From Oncomelania hupensis (lineage: Eukaryota > Mollusca > Gastropoda > Littorinimorpha > Pomatiopsidae): a stretch of 64,000 nucleotides of DNA. The DNA lies in NCBI GenBank assembly GCA_036898135.1, contig CM072523.1, positions 45,631,549-45,695,548 on the forward strand. Direction: 5' to 3'. The notes below the pieces were generated by a model. It did no database searches and was not told the origin of the DNA. It worked only from the letters and a program-made list of their open reading frames with translations. The position numbers and the translations under genes were made by a program. Shown piece after piece: positions 1-12,604 of this stretch; position 1 is the stretch's first letter, and each line of letters starts with the position of its first letter.

Positions 1-949
<949 letters not shown>

Positions 950-1229
950 TCAGCTTCGGAGGAGAGTTTAAACCGAGGTCTAGTCTGTGCACGCACGCAT
1001 TCCATCACGGGAACTTCAAAGATCCTGACGCTCAGATCCTAGACGGCTGATACACCCAGCATGCACTAGGTCCCTTCTCCCCATCTCCGGTCGTCCAGGA
1101 TTGAGCTCAGTCGCCTGGGCGTCAGACTATGCGCCCAAAGGTTGATGGAGTTAGATCCTGTATCGGCCAGCGCCTTGAGCAGCAGTTGAGCTAGAAAAGC
1201 GCTCTATAGGAATGATTAAATAACCCGAA
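950..1229 (+). mobile_element. SINE-A copy, head missing (sense +)
   Basis: This is the reverse complement of the body of the fuller copy at 40898-41378. Shared blocks include the 'accgaggtctagtc' segment, 'gatcctgacgctcag', the 'gcccaaaggttg' block and the terminal 'aaaagcgctctatagg' followed by 'gattaaataa'. The tRNA-like head is absent. The copy is diverged, and the family is defined here only by comparison within the window. Confidence 0.6.
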
Positions 1230-1950
1230 AAATGTGACATGTAAGTTTCACTCATTTGCATGCAGCGTAGTCGAGTACCTCTAACAAGTAGTGAGAGGCA
1301 AATTTAAGCCTTGGCTTTGTCTCTGCGACGCAGTGTGCACTCTTCTAAGCTGACCAACAGGGAAGGTGCAGTGATCTTAAACCACAAACAGACAAGCGTA
1401 ATGTAATGTATTGGGGGTGGTCATAGTTATTTGCGGTTGTGCGTGTGTGGTTTGATGAAGCAGAAGGAGAGGGGGGGGAGGGGAGAGTGGGAACCCAAAA
1501 TTAGGTTAGATGTGTGTGTATATATATGTATGTGTCGATTTTAAATTAAATATTAAATGTGTTCAAATGTTGGTTGTAAGTACAGTTTAACTTTAATTTC
1601 ATTGTTTTATTGGACTGTGATTATCTTGCTCCTAAACCTTTTTGTGTAGTGTCACTCTGTGATAACTGTACCCTGGCTGTATTTGTGATTAGATGGAATC
1701 AGCCTCTTCTGTGAGAATTTGTTATACATTTTAATACATAATTTATTACATAAATTAATAGTGTGGGTGTGTATTTGTTTGTCCATATATAGTCGTATCC
1801 TACATGTTGGAAAGATTTTAAACAAATATTACACTATACCATGTTTAATATTTTACTTGCATTTTTTTTCTTTTAGTGATCAAGTGCCTTTCATAATTCC
1901 TTGTGAGAGGTAATAAAGATTTGTTGAATTGAATTGAATTGAATTGAATT
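1230..1950 (+). other. AT-rich DNA ending in a retroelement-like 3' tail
   Basis: No coding potential is seen. The stretch ends at about 1911-1950 with an AATAAAG-type signal followed by five ttgaa units. That arrangement is usual for the 3' end of CR1/jockey-type non-LTR elements, and a comparable 3' end occurs at 49000-49031. The assignment as a non-LTR 3' UTR is inference. Confidence 0.35.
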
Positions 1951-2677
1951 TACTAGAACAAGCAGGATTCCTAATACTGTAGGTGGAACGCATACAAAAT
2001 GACAGTACAAAAACAAACAAACAAACAAACCCCCCAAAAACCAAGCCAGAATAGAAATAAGAAGTGCTAGCCCTGTTAGTGCCTATTCTATTTAACTCCA
2101 ATCCTCTTTCTTTAGGTGAGATATCTACTACTTCGACGTTTTCGTCACCCTTTTCTATTTTGTGGTTTCTTTACGGACCGCCTTTTTTAGCGAAGCTGAT
2201 CACCGACAGTTCACTCCGCTCATCGTTATATACAACAGACAAGAGGCTTTCAACGCCTAGTTCCGCGTTGAATAGTGTGCAGCCGCCGTTAAAAGCGACG
2301 AGACGGAAACTTGAGATACTACTGATGGCGGATATAGTGTGGCGCATGTGTCCTTCGGACGGGAAATATGAAGACGTCATCCTTTGTCTTACTTCCCCAC
2401 CCCTCTCTCCCTCTCTCTCTCTACCGACCCTCACCCCCTTTCCTACCTTTCTTCTCCTCGTGACCTCCTACCTCTCAACCGTCTCTCTTCAATCATGTTT
2501 CCCACCTCCCACCCCCCACTCCAAAGGGTAAATGCCATTAACAAGATCATAAATTAGGTGGGGGGGGATAGGGGCGGGGGATGGTTGGTGAGAGTGGGGA
2601 GGAAAGGGAGGAAGGAGGTAGGGATGGTGGTGACGAAGATTAAAGAGAGTGCGGCTTGCTGGTGCTGTTTCAGGTTT

Positions 2678-2710
<33 letters not shown>

Positions 2711-3558
2711 TTTAAATGCACAAGTGAAGATGATGTAGTCTTTGGACAGTGTCAATCTACAGGACTCTGTGTCTCTGTCTATCTCTGTCAGTCTCTCTCT
2801 TTGTCTCTCTCGCTCTCTGTCTCAGTCTCTGTCCGTCTTTCTGTCTGTCTCTCTCTCCCTGTCATTTAAGAGGATAGAATAAACAAGGAATAAAGAAAGT
2901 TGGGGAAGAAGAAGAAGAAGAAGAAGAAGAAGAAGAAGAAAAATGAATGACTGAATGAATCATAAAATATTAAGAAGACGATGTACATTTGGAGGCAATA
3001 ATAATTAATGTTTAAGGCGTTTGTAAAATATTTTTTGTGTACTCTGTAGGGTTAGGGCCCGGCCACAGTTGTGTTACACTTATGAATTCTTTCTATATTT
3101 CCTTGCGTATTGGCTAACGTGAAATTTCACAAGGATAGCGCGTGTTTGATTTCTAATGCAAAAATACTTTTACCGGGCTAACGAGAACCAATCAGAAGCG
3201 AGAGTGTGACATCATGAGTTTAGAGGTCACCCTAACCGTCTCCCTTGTATGATAAGCACGCAGCACAGTTTGTCTGCTACACACGACTTGGCGAGCTAAG
3301 GCAGTTTAATTCACTTGTTGTGTGTCGATCTTAGTAAAGTTGTGTCCTATTATAGTCGAAATTGTGAAACAGTACAGTACATCGTCTTGAAAAAGTGTAG
3401 TGAAATTACAAAGCTACACACGTTTATAAATTTGAACCGGGTCATGACAAACATGGCGCCACTACCTCCGCCCCAATGCATAAACCGTAAAGCGTAAGCT
3501 ATGTGTGGCCACTATTTTAAAAAAAAGGTCTACAAGTGTATAAAGAAGTGTAGAACGA
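1951..3558. other. Non-coding stretch with (GTT)n, CT-rich and (GAA)n runs
   Basis: It contains (GTT)n near 2677-2710, a CT-rich tract at 2760-2865 and (GAA)n at 2909-2941. The open frames here (for example 2064-2531 on +) have low-complexity composition with no recognisable domain, so I do not call a gene. Confidence 0.55.
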
Positions 3559-3707
3559 AGAAGAAGAAAGAAAGAAAGAAAGAAAGAAAGAAGATGAGGA
3601 GGAGGAGGAGGAGAAGAAGAAGAAGAAGAAGAAGAAGAAGAAGAAGAAGAAGAAGAAGAAGAAGAAGAAGAAGAAGAAGAAGAAGAAGAAGAAGAAAGAA
3701 AGAAATA

Positions 3708-3780
<73 letters not shown>

Positions 3781-4090
3781 GAGGAGGTGGAGAAGAAGAA
3801 GAAGAAGAAGAAGAAGAAAGAAAGAAAGAAAGAAAGAAATAAAGAAAGAAGAAGATGATAAAAAGAAGAAAGAAAGAATGTAAGTAAAAAGAAGCAGGTG
3901 AGGAGAAGAAGAAGAAGAAGAAGAAGAAGAAAGAAAAAAAGAAAGAAAGAAAGAAAGAAAGAAAGAAAAAAGAAAGAAAAAAAGAAAGAAAGACAGAAAG
4001 AAAGAAGAAGAAGAAGAAAAAGAAGAAGAAGAAGAAGAAGAAGAAGAAGAAGAAGAAGAAGAAGAAGAAGAAGAAGAAGAAGAAGAAGAT
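3559..4090. repeat. Compound (GAA)n/(GAAA)n array
   Basis: This is a purine-only strand of about 530 bp that alternates between GAA and GAAA blocks, with occasional GAG or GAT interruptions. The long open frames across it on both strands (poly-R, poly-K, poly-L and poly-S) are products of the repeat, not genes. Confidence 0.95.
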
Positions 4091-4552
4091 TCAATATTTT
4101 ATTACAAGAAGAAAATGATTTTAGCATTAATTTGCTAATCTTACAATCAGTCCTTCTTTCAATCACTCACACATTTACTTTAATCATTCATCCGCATTCA
4201 TGCAAAGACAAACATTGAGGTGAAATTAAAGGAATAAACAAGCTAACTTCGTAACAAGGAAACTAACAATACTAAATATAACACATTTAACTGGAACCAT
4301 TTAATTTAATAAAGAGAGAGAGGCTTGACGGACTGAGTATGAAGGGAGGGGGGGGGAGGGGGATGAAATAGGAAAATCAATTGATGCATGCTAGAATGTA
4401 TTTTTGAAATTATTAAGAAATATGTTGTAAATCTTGTACTTGAAGCTGTTTAACGATGTGCATTTTTTTAAGTTCTAAAGAAAGAGTGTTCCATAACAGG
4501 GGGCCCTTAAAAGAGAAGCTAGATTTAAAAATGTCAATTCGTGGTTTTGAAA
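4091..4552. other. Unique-looking non-coding DNA
   Basis: AT-rich DNA with a short GA run near 4312 and a G-run near 4350. No gene, SINE or transposon motif was recognised. Confidence 0.5.
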
Positions 4553-4557
4553 AAGAA

Positions 4558-4598
<41 letters not shown>

Positions 4599-4636
4599 AA
4601 AAAAATAAAAAGAAGAAGAAGAAGAAGAAGAAGAAG

Positions 4637-4667
<31 letters not shown>
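4553..4667. repeat. (GAAA)n/(GAA)n microsatellite
   Basis: A GAAA block is followed directly by a GAA block, the same compound organisation as at 3559-4090. Confidence 0.93.
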
Positions 4668-4668
<1 letters not shown>

Positions 4669-4859
4669 GTATAGTAGTAGTAGTGTTAAGAATGGTGTTT
4701 AGAAAGAAGGTCAGTGAAGTAGAATATAAACAACAAGAACAGTGGGGATGGAAGGTATGCATTCCTCTGTCCTCCTCACTCCATCTGCCTTTCTATCGCC
4801 CTTTCTATCTCTCTCTCTCTCTTCATATCTCTCTCGCTCTCTTCCTATCTTTCTCTCTC

Positions 4860-4899
<40 letters not shown>

Positions 4900-5108
4900 A
4901 TGTTGGGAATTAGCTGGGTTGGTTGAATTAAATTAAGAAAGTTAATCTAAACATGCAAAATCCATTTGAGCCAAAATTAACTCATTGCTTTTATGCTATT
5001 TGTTTCGATTTTTTCTCTTATTAAACCTACTTTATTTTGGTTCGCAATTGATGTTTCCTGCTCATTATCTTCATATGGTTTTGTTTTCTTCTGATGACAA
5101 GACAACAC

Positions 5109-5165
<57 letters not shown>

Positions 5166-5788
5166 ACGCTTAAAGAATAGCTTCAAAGTAGCCCTCCCAC
5201 ACACATATTCCCACTCGCTACTCGCTCCACCTTCCGGAAAAAAAAACACCAAAAAAAACCATCAAAGAACAAATACACCAACAAAGCAAAACATTAACAA
5301 CAAAAAAATCCACTAAACTGTTAATTAGTTTTCGAAACAGGAACAGCTGCTTCCGATGACCACAAGTTTGACTTTTCAACAAGGGCAGGGAAAGTTCATA
5401 TGACGCTTCCTAGCAGGCCCGCAAAGAGACAATGAAAACAGGCAGCCAGGGGGTTAATATATCTGTCTTTAGACAGGCGGTACTGGAACCTAATGTGTTA
5501 ACGTTTCCTTGCATCTAGACAAGCAAACAGGCTGGACAACTGACAGCTATACCCGCGGCAAGCATAAAACAACTCCCCCATTGAGGTTTGTTTGACCAAG
5601 AATGCGTACAGATCAGTCGTCGCCCGCGCAACAATAGATGTTTGGCAGAGCGTCGCAGTGTGTGCATACGAGTCGCAAGGCCAAAAAGGTGTTTCTCTTA
5701 CCCTTTTGGTCATTGGGGACAGAGGGTTTTGGAGCCATTTGAGAGCACGTGCACATAATATATGAGAAGAGACGCATTGACGTTTCAA

Positions 5789-5870
<82 letters not shown>

Positions 5871-6000
5871 GACAGAGAGAGAGAGAGTGTGTACTGTACC
5901 GTATTGTCTGTTTTAATAGTAACGTTCCGTTATTGAAATACGCATAGCATCTATAATTTTCATCCTTAAAAAAAAATTCTCACGGGTAATCTCTTTGAAT
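4668..6000. repeat. Stretch with (CT)n and (GA)n arrays in unique DNA
   Basis: It holds (CT)n at about 4856-4898 and 5111-5163 and (GA)n at about 5794-5890, the last followed by GACA units. The intervening 5164-5790 is non-repetitive with no recognisable coding sequence. The arginine/glutamate-repeat and serine/leucine-repeat frames are array translations. Confidence 0.85.
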
Positions 6001-6015
6001 GCGGACTAGGAACGG

Positions 6016-6075
6016 CATCATCATCGTCATCGTCATCATCATTCGTCGTTATCGTCACCATCATCATCATCATCA

Positions 6076-6135
<60 letters not shown>

Positions 6136-6225
6136 GTCGTCGTCCTTATCATTATCATTGTAGACATCATCATCAATGTCATAATCGTCCTCATTACCAT
6201 CCTCATCATCCTCACCATCATCGTT
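6016..6225. repeat. Compound (CAT)n microsatellite
   Basis: A near-perfect CAT core at about 6063-6134 is flanked by interrupted CGT/CAT/CCT units. The poly-M and poly-D reading frames across it are artefacts. Confidence 0.93.
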
Positions 6226-6680
6226 GTTTACTGACGTGGGCCACGTAGGCAATTTGTCCATTTTATTACCCCCCCCCCAAAAAAAAAAAAAAAAAAAACT
6301 GCTTGTGAGTTGTTGGTTGTTTCGAAGCTTGTTGGAATGAAACAAAAACCGAAAATCGCATTCATTTCAAATGTCTGATATAAATAAATCCTACATCTCC
6401 AAGAGTGCCTGTATACGTAGCTGATTTGAATGTCTTTGTCGCCAGCTTAAATTATGCACTCGCGTCGACTCCTTTGTTGCTGAATCTCATCACCAGGTAA
6501 TAAACATAAATTAAATATGTGTGTTTTGTAGGTTGTGAATAGGGGTAGGGTGGAGTGTATTTGAATGGGGGGGGGGTGTGAGTGTTGTTGTGGATATGGG
6601 AGAGGAAATACAAAAGAAATGTCCCAACCTTGCATACTGAATTTCACAAAGCGATACACTCTTTACAACACAATCTCTAG
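6226..6680. other. Unique-looking non-coding DNA
   Basis: It includes a C-run followed by an A-run near 6270-6298 and a G-run near 6569. No gene or repeat family is recognised. Confidence 0.5.
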
Positions 6681-6725
6681 GGGTCCGCTGGACCTAAAGC
6701 AATAATCATGTAATGTAATGTAATC
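6681..6725 (+). mobile_element. Fam-1 terminal fragment
   Basis: The 45 bp match the 3' end of the TAATG-tailed family seen full-length at 8035-8643: 'gtccgctggacctaaagc', then the tail 'atcatgtaatgtaatg'. Only the last part of the element is present. Confidence 0.65.
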
Positions 6726-7857
6726 TCTTGGGGATAAAGGTTTGGAAGGAAAAGAGGGTTGTAGGAGGGGAGAGGGAGGGGAGATGGAAGGAGGGATGGA
6801 GGGGAGGGGATTGAGGGGAGGGGGAGGAAAGGGGAAAGGGGGAGAAAACTCTAACAATAAATGCAATGCATTTTCATAATATGTACATACTTTTAGAAAA
6901 TCGCCTGTGTGATCTCGGGGGGGGGGGGGGGGGGTGAGGGGGGTGTGCGGGGAGAATGAGAGAGAGAGAGAGAGAAATAAAGAAAGAGAGGGAAAGAGAG
7001 AGGATGGATGAGTGGGAGGGTGGTGTGAGTTGGAGGCTGGTTTTGAACGAAGACGTTTTGTAAGGTTGTTTGCAAAACATAACTTCACACCAATGGCGTC
7101 GCTGCAGACTCCGTCTAATGCACTTCCAGCGCGCTTAAATAATTGCGGAGCTTGTGCGTGTGTATGTGTGTGTGTGTGTGTGTGTGTTTGTGTGAGCGAG
7201 TGCAGGGATAGATGGGTCGGTGGGTGCTTGTGCGTGCGTGCGTGCGAAAAAAGAGTTCTGTCCCACTCGTCGGAACGATAATCAAACGAGAGTACAGCGG
7301 GATCCTGGGATTTCAAAGACACAACAGTGAAAAGTTTCGAAACAAATTCACTTAGTAGTCCAGTGTCAACATTGTCGAGAAAAAAGACACAAGATAAAAA
7401 AAAACACAGTATACAAAGAAAACAAAACACACAAGTAGGAGTTTGTGTGTGTGTGTGTGTGTGAGAGAGAGAGTGGGTGTGTGTCTGTGTGGGTGTGTGT
7501 GTGTATGCGTGTGTGTGTGAGCGCAAGCGTATTTTCGTTCATGCATAGGTGCATATTGTTAAAAAAAAAAGGTAGTTTTTTTTCAAGTTCACATTTGTTT
7601 TGTTTTGTCTCGTTTTTGCTTTTGTTTCATGTGTGTGTGTGTGTTTGTAGAATAATTTGTACTGCCATAATTCATGAACTGCAGAAGCAGAACATTTACC
7701 TATGACGTGTCAACGCGGTACAAAAGTTTAATTGCGCAGCTTTTACACTGATGTTTTTGCCGTTGCTGTTAGTTGTTACCGTTGTTGTTGTTACTTTGTT
7801 GATGATAATGGTGGTGGTGAGGCGATGATTTTGATGCTGTTGGTGGTTGTATCTTGT
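6726..7857. repeat. Stretch with G, GA and GT runs in unique DNA
   Basis: It contains G-rich tracts (6735-6845), a G18 run near 6918, (GA)n near 6957-6975, GT arrays near 7155-7190, 7445-7530 and 7630-7648, and an interrupted (GTT/GAT) region at 7780-7857. The apparent 287-residue minus-strand frame over this stretch is built from these runs, and I do not call it a gene. Confidence 0.75.
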
Positions 7858-8016
7858 TATTGTTGTTGTTGTTGTTGTTGTTCTTTCTTCTTCTTCTTCT
7901 TCTTCTTCTTCTTCTTCTTCTTCTTCTTCTTCTTCTTTCTTCTTCTTCTTCTTCTTCTTCTTCTTCTTCTTCTTCTTCTTCTTTCTTCTTCTTCTTCTTC
8001 TTCTTCTTCTTCTTCT
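7858..8016. repeat. (GTT)n then (CTT)n microsatellite
   Basis: A short GTT block gives way to about 140 bp of CTT with single-base slips that shift the frame twice. It immediately precedes the Fam-1 element at 8035. Confidence 0.95.
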
Positions 8017-8034
8017 CCTTGATGCTGTGGTTGG

Positions 8035-8643
8035 TGTTCTCCCCCCGTTGGGGTGCCGGGGGTTTCAGTATAAATAGTATCCCCACTTTCTGGAAATTTA
8101 GTGCTTTAAATTCCCACTGTCGCTGTCTTTCTCCTTTGTTCTTTCTCATTCCTTCTCTGTTCTATCAATCTGCTATACTATCTTCTTCTTCTCTAGACCA
8201 GTCACCTACCTTGTTTCTTGAAAACTCTTCCGGGACAAGACTCCTTATTTGTGTGTGAGGTCTGTTGGATCAGCTTTGGGAATATTGGACGCTTTCTGCC
8301 AGGTGGTCACTAGGGCTTCCTATGATGTTATTATTTAGCAATGTAGGCCTTTTATATGTATGTGCTTTGTTGATAATTTATAATGATGTTTGTATTCTAT
8401 TTTGTTTTTGTAAACAGGGGTTCGATAAATTAGAGTACAACCTCAGCGTCCCCTGCGTGGGATGTCTTTATTGTAAAGTAACTGGCTGGTGGAGAGCTTT
8501 CAGTTTTACCACTAGGGTTGTTTCAGCAGATCTTTTATGCGGATCAGGGGTTGTACGGTCCTGATTTGGCTTGGAAGAGTCCGCTGGTCCTAAAGCAATA
8601 ATCATGTAATGTAATGTAATGTAATGTAATGTAATGTAATTTT
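8035..8643 (+). mobile_element. Fam-1 interspersed repeat, full-length copy 1
   Basis: This is about 0.6 kb with a GC-rich start ('ggggtgccgggggtttc'), an internal TTC run, the block 'ggacgctttctgcc', and 'tcagcgtcccctgcgtggg' followed by 'tgtctttattgtaaag'. It ends in seven tandem TAATG units. Colinear copies occur at 29873-30447, 34690-34978, 35393-35757 (minus) and 36740-37143 (minus). The tandem pentamer tail and fixed 3' end suggest a retrotransposed non-autonomous element. I see no tRNA or 5S head and no intact ORF, so it may be a SINE-like unit or the 3' UTR of a non-LTR element. Confidence 0.7.
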
Positions 8644-8703
8644 TTCTTCTTTGTTTTTTTTTCTTACTTTCTTTGTTTCTTTATTCCTTTCTTTCTTACT
8701 TTC

Positions 8704-8741
<38 letters not shown>

Positions 8742-9302
8742 CTTTTCTTACTTTCTTTCTTTCTTTCTTTCTTTTTTTTTTTTTACTTTTTTCTGTCTTT
8801 GTTTTCTTTTATTTCTTTGTTTCTTTTATTCTTTATTTTTTCTTTGTTTCAGTTTTTTCTTTCTTTTTTTTTCTATTTCTTTTCTTTCTTTTTTGTTTTT
8901 ATAATTTCTTTTTGTTTTTTTTAATTTTAATTTTTTGTTTGTTTTAGTTTATCTCTGTTTTTCTTTTTTTCTTTTCCTTTTTTACTTTCTTTTTTTTTCT
9001 TGGTTTCTTTGTATCTTTGTTTTTTTAAATACCTTTTTTCTTTGGTTTTTTGTTTGTTATTTTTCTTTGTTTTTTGTTTTTGTTTCTTTTATTGGTTTTT
9101 TTTCATTTGTTTCTGTCTTTTTGTCTATCTTTCTTTCCTCCTTCTTCTCATCCCTGACATTTTTTTCCCTTTTTCCTTCCTTCCTTCTTCTTCTTCTTCT
9201 TTATTTCTTTCGTTTTTTCGTTTGCTTTTTTTTGCTCTTCTTGTTCTTTTTCTTCTTGTTCTTGTACTTCTTCTCTACTTGTTCTTCTTCTCCTTCTTCT
9301 AG
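8644..9302. repeat. Degenerate (TTTC)n pyrimidine tract
   Basis: About 650 bp of almost pure pyrimidine with TTTC/TTTG/TTTA variants and a few CTT units at the right end. It begins directly at the TAATG tail of the Fam-1 copy, so it may derive from expansion of that tail region (inference). Confidence 0.85.
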
Positions 9303-9342
9303 AATTATATTGTAAAAGTATAGAGCATCGGCGCTTTATAGT

Positions 9343-9446
<104 letters not shown>

Positions 9447-9559
9447 AAGGAAGTCTTTCAGGCTAACAGTTCTGGCCTGTTAAGTTTACCCTTGACATGT
9501 GAGAATTTCATTACGCACAAATAGAACAGTCTTTCTTCTTACGGACAGTAGTCCTAAAA

Positions 9560-9912
9560 GAACATTTGATATTTTATCAGAATTTATTTAAGGTACTGAA
9601 GCTGAGATTTTCCATCTCAAGGGCTGCTCAAGGCGCTGAACCCAACAGGGCCTTAACAATCCGACAATTTGATGCTTTATGCGCAGCATCTACACACCTC
9701 GCAAACAACTGAGCAGTCCTGGTAGAATGGATGAGGACTGGATCTGGGTCTTTGTTGGATTTGGTTTGGAACCTAGTTCTTACTGGGTGTGTTTATTTAA
9801 CTGACACTCACTCGGCTAGCACATGAGCATCAGGATCTTTAAAGTTCTTGCGACTGTAGGCGCACACGTGAAGGCTACACACTGGTTTATACTCTTTCCG
9901 GCCGTTCATTTT
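9560..9912 (-). mobile_element. SINE-A copy, degenerate
   Basis: Diverged match to the SINE-A body at 40898-41378: 'gctgctcaaggcgctg', then 'acatgagcatcaggatctttaaag' and 'tggtttatactct' occur in the same order and spacing. The tRNA-like head is not recognisable. Confidence 0.55.
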
Positions 9913-10395
9913 CGGTATGTTAACCCTTCGCATGGCTTTACGTCAGCTTGTCTAGTCTGACCCTTTTACTCGACGGTGAAGTTGAGATTTAACACACGCA
10001 CACACACACACTCATACACACACACACACACTCACGCAATCAGTTTCAGAACAGTCTTGGCATTTCGCAGATATCCGAAGACTTTTTTCTGGACAAGCGA
10101 GAAACTAGCTTTGTAGTTCTTACTTTGCATATGGAAGTTGTCTGCCTACACCCACAAATAATGTATGGTTTTCTGCTGTGTGTTAAAGACGAAAAGACGC
10201 GGCGTTTACTGTGAAAAATGCACGGTTAAGAAGAATGAGTGAAGTTTGGAGCGAGAACTAATGGGTTTCCTGTCATCACAGTGTCTGCCTTTTGACCGTT
10301 CCTTGGTGTACATGAATGAATCAAAGGTAAAAGAAAAAAGTCGAGTTTTACCGTTCAGAGTGCAAAAAGAAAAAAAGAGAGGGGTGGTGGTGGGG
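9913..10395. other. Non-coding DNA with a short CA run
   Basis: CA-rich run at about 9992-10030. The rest is unique-looking, with no recognised gene or repeat. Confidence 0.5.
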
Positions 10396-10426
10396 GGTGG
10401 GGGGAGGAGACGAAGAAGAAGAAGAA

Positions 10427-10474
<48 letters not shown>

Positions 10475-10661
10475 AGAGAAGAAGATGATGAAAGAGGAGA
10501 AGAAGAAGAAGAAGAAGAAGAAGAAGAAGAAGAAGAAGAAGAAGAAGAAGAAGAAGAAGAAGAAGAAGAAGAAGAAGAAGAAGAAGAAGAAGAAGAAGAA
10601 GAAGAAGAAGAAGAAGAAGAAGAAGAAGAAGAAGAAGAAGAAGAAGAAGAAGAAGAAGAAG

Positions 10662-10696
<35 letters not shown>

Positions 10697-10745
10697 GAAG
10701 GAGGAGGAGAAGGAAAAGTAGAAGAAGAACAAGAAGAAGTAGAAG
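10396..10745. repeat. Compound (GAT)n/(GAA)n/(ACA)n array
   Basis: Successive blocks of GAA, GAT, a long GAA core (about 10500-10662), then ACA, then GAA/GGA. The long poly-E, poly-K and poly-L frames on both strands are artefacts. Confidence 0.95.
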
Positions 10746-11671
10746 AAACTGACTCTTTCTGTTGTCTTCTCCTTGTCCTTCACTGAAATACAGTTTTAGA
10801 ATATATGTATATATCTTCTCATACCAAGTGTTGTACAAAGGGTTTACGTTATGGATCACGGGTGGTGGTGTAGTCGTGTCTCTGTTCGAAAACAAAAGCA
10901 GAAAAAAGCTATTTAAAAAAAAAAAAACATTATGAATGACACAAAGATTGGACGGAACCTTTAAATAGCGTTAAGTTAATATAAAGGATAGCCATTCAGG
11001 ACAGCCTGAAGAGTACTGACCAGGACGGTGGATGACACTATAGTGAGTGACCAAAGAGAGTGGACACTCTTGGCGAGACTTAATGTCCCTTCACGTACAT
11101 CTGCTTAAGTGCCCTTTTAAGGAAGCTGGAACCGACCAATATCCACTGTCCGAAGCATTAATTACACACTTAGATAGCGTCGTTGACCATCTCCATCGCA
11201 TCCCCACCCCCCCCCACCCTACCTACCTTGTCCTTGTTCCTTGAGATCCAGTTATCTAGAACAGTGCTGTAGTCCTGCATCGTAATTATTCAAAAGTGAT
11301 GCGTTAGGTCCACACATGTAAGCGAAAACATTAACTATGCTTAAAGTCAGTTAATGGAGGTAGACTGTTAACGCACATAGACTATTACCGTAAATAGACC
11401 CAAAAGACCGTTAACATTAACCGAATTTGGCGAAAATAAAACAATAAGGTTTTGAAATACTGAATATGCTATATCACCTGAATATGTCCATACACAATAC
11501 CTGAAATATAGATAGATTGACGAAAATAATCAGATCTAGACTCTTTAACAGAAATAGATTAGGCTGGCTTGTGAAGCTTACCGTGTGAAAATCCAGACAA
11601 TGGTTTGACAATGAAGATTGGAAATATGGCACGAAGTCCGCTTTTTACTTTTTTAGCGGGTCAGTCTTTCA
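10746..11671. other. Unique-looking non-coding DNA
   Basis: There are no simple repeats of note apart from short A and C runs, no open frame with protein-like composition, and no recognised transposon. Confidence 0.5.
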
Positions 11672-11945
11672 GGGTGTCGGATAGCGCAGTGGTTGGAGCA
11701 CACGCTACAGTGTCGCAAGTTAAGCACCGGTTAGCACTTGGATGGGTGACCGCAAAACGTGAAGCGACAAATAACAACGCCCCTAGTGACTGAGTACCTA
11801 CTCTCTTAAGGGTGGGGAAGGTAAAGCAGCGAGGGAGAAAGATGGGCATCACCCTCATTACGCTGGCCCAAGATAAGTGTGATCTCCAACATCACGCTCC
11901 CCTACGGCCACATGGCTATGGGACCTTTTCTTTTTTTTTTTACCA
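11672..11945 (+). mobile_element. SINE-5S copy 1 (tRNA/5S chimeric head)
   Basis: The element begins with a tRNA A-box-like stretch ('tagcgcagtggttgga'). About 20 bp later a 5S-rRNA internal-promoter-like segment follows at 11717-11753: 'aagttaagcacc', then 'gcacttggatgggtgacc', corresponding to the 5S box A and intermediate element. Box C is not clear. The body ('ggggaaggtaaagcagcg', 'cattacgctggccca', 'tacggccacatggctat') ends in a T-rich tail. Related copies lie at 27610-28100, 38521-38760 (minus) and 39391-39705. It is not a 5S gene, because only the promoter core is conserved. Confidence 0.7.
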
Positions 11946-12055
11946 AAGTCTTTCATTGCCCTCTGTTGTTCATCGCCATTTTTTAGGTTGACATTGGCAA
12001 TCCTCTATCTTCTATGCATGATGAATGATTCTTTTTTCATTCTTGGAATTCGGAG

Positions 12056-12195
<140 letters not shown>

Positions 12196-12495
12196 GCAGG
12201 ATGCTGCCACACGCTTTCTCCTCAATCGAACTTAAAACGCGGCGATCTGAAGAGACCGCTATTAACCGAAGTCGGGAATGTAATCAATTGTTATTTTTGA
12301 AAATTTTAGATTGACTGCCTCCGATACCATTATTGAAGGGAGGGAGGACACCGGAGTACCCGGATAAAATCCTTGGTGTCCTGAAAAGTCTCGTACCTAT
12401 AAGTCACGTGAGTTCGTCCCACGCAGGGTTCGAATCCGCGACCTTTGGCAAAGGAAACCAGCTCTCTACCCACTGAGCAGTTTCCAGATGGAATG
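12196..12495 (-). mobile_element. SINE-B copy 1 (tRNA-headed)
   Basis: Read on the minus strand, the head has an A-box-like 'gctcagtgggtagagagc' (12465-12482) and a B-box-like 'ggattcgaaccctg' (12424-12437) with tRNA-like spacing. The body includes 'gggtactccggtgtcctcc' and 'caataatggtatcgg'. Colinear copies are at 38140-38440 and 19806-20000. The tRNA similarity stops after the B box, so this is a SINE rather than a tRNA gene. Confidence 0.72.
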
Positions 12496-12568
12496 CATTC
12501 GACTGAGCACGACAAATGTCTATGAATTGTAGTAGCGTGAGATTTAAAAGATAATTTATGTGCTTCTT

Positions 12569-12604
<36 letters not shown>

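Noticed and set aside
2064..2531. 155-codon plus-strand open frame
   Set aside because: Composition is proline/serine/leucine-biased from CT-rich DNA, an overlapping minus frame is also open, and no domain or splice context was found.
11717..11753. 5S rRNA gene
   Set aside because: Only the internal-promoter core matches; the 5' third and box C region do not, and the segment is part of a dispersed SINE.
12424..12482. Possible tRNA gene on minus
   Set aside because: A- and B-box-like sequences are present, but no full cloverleaf; the conserved body after the B box and further copies show a SINE.
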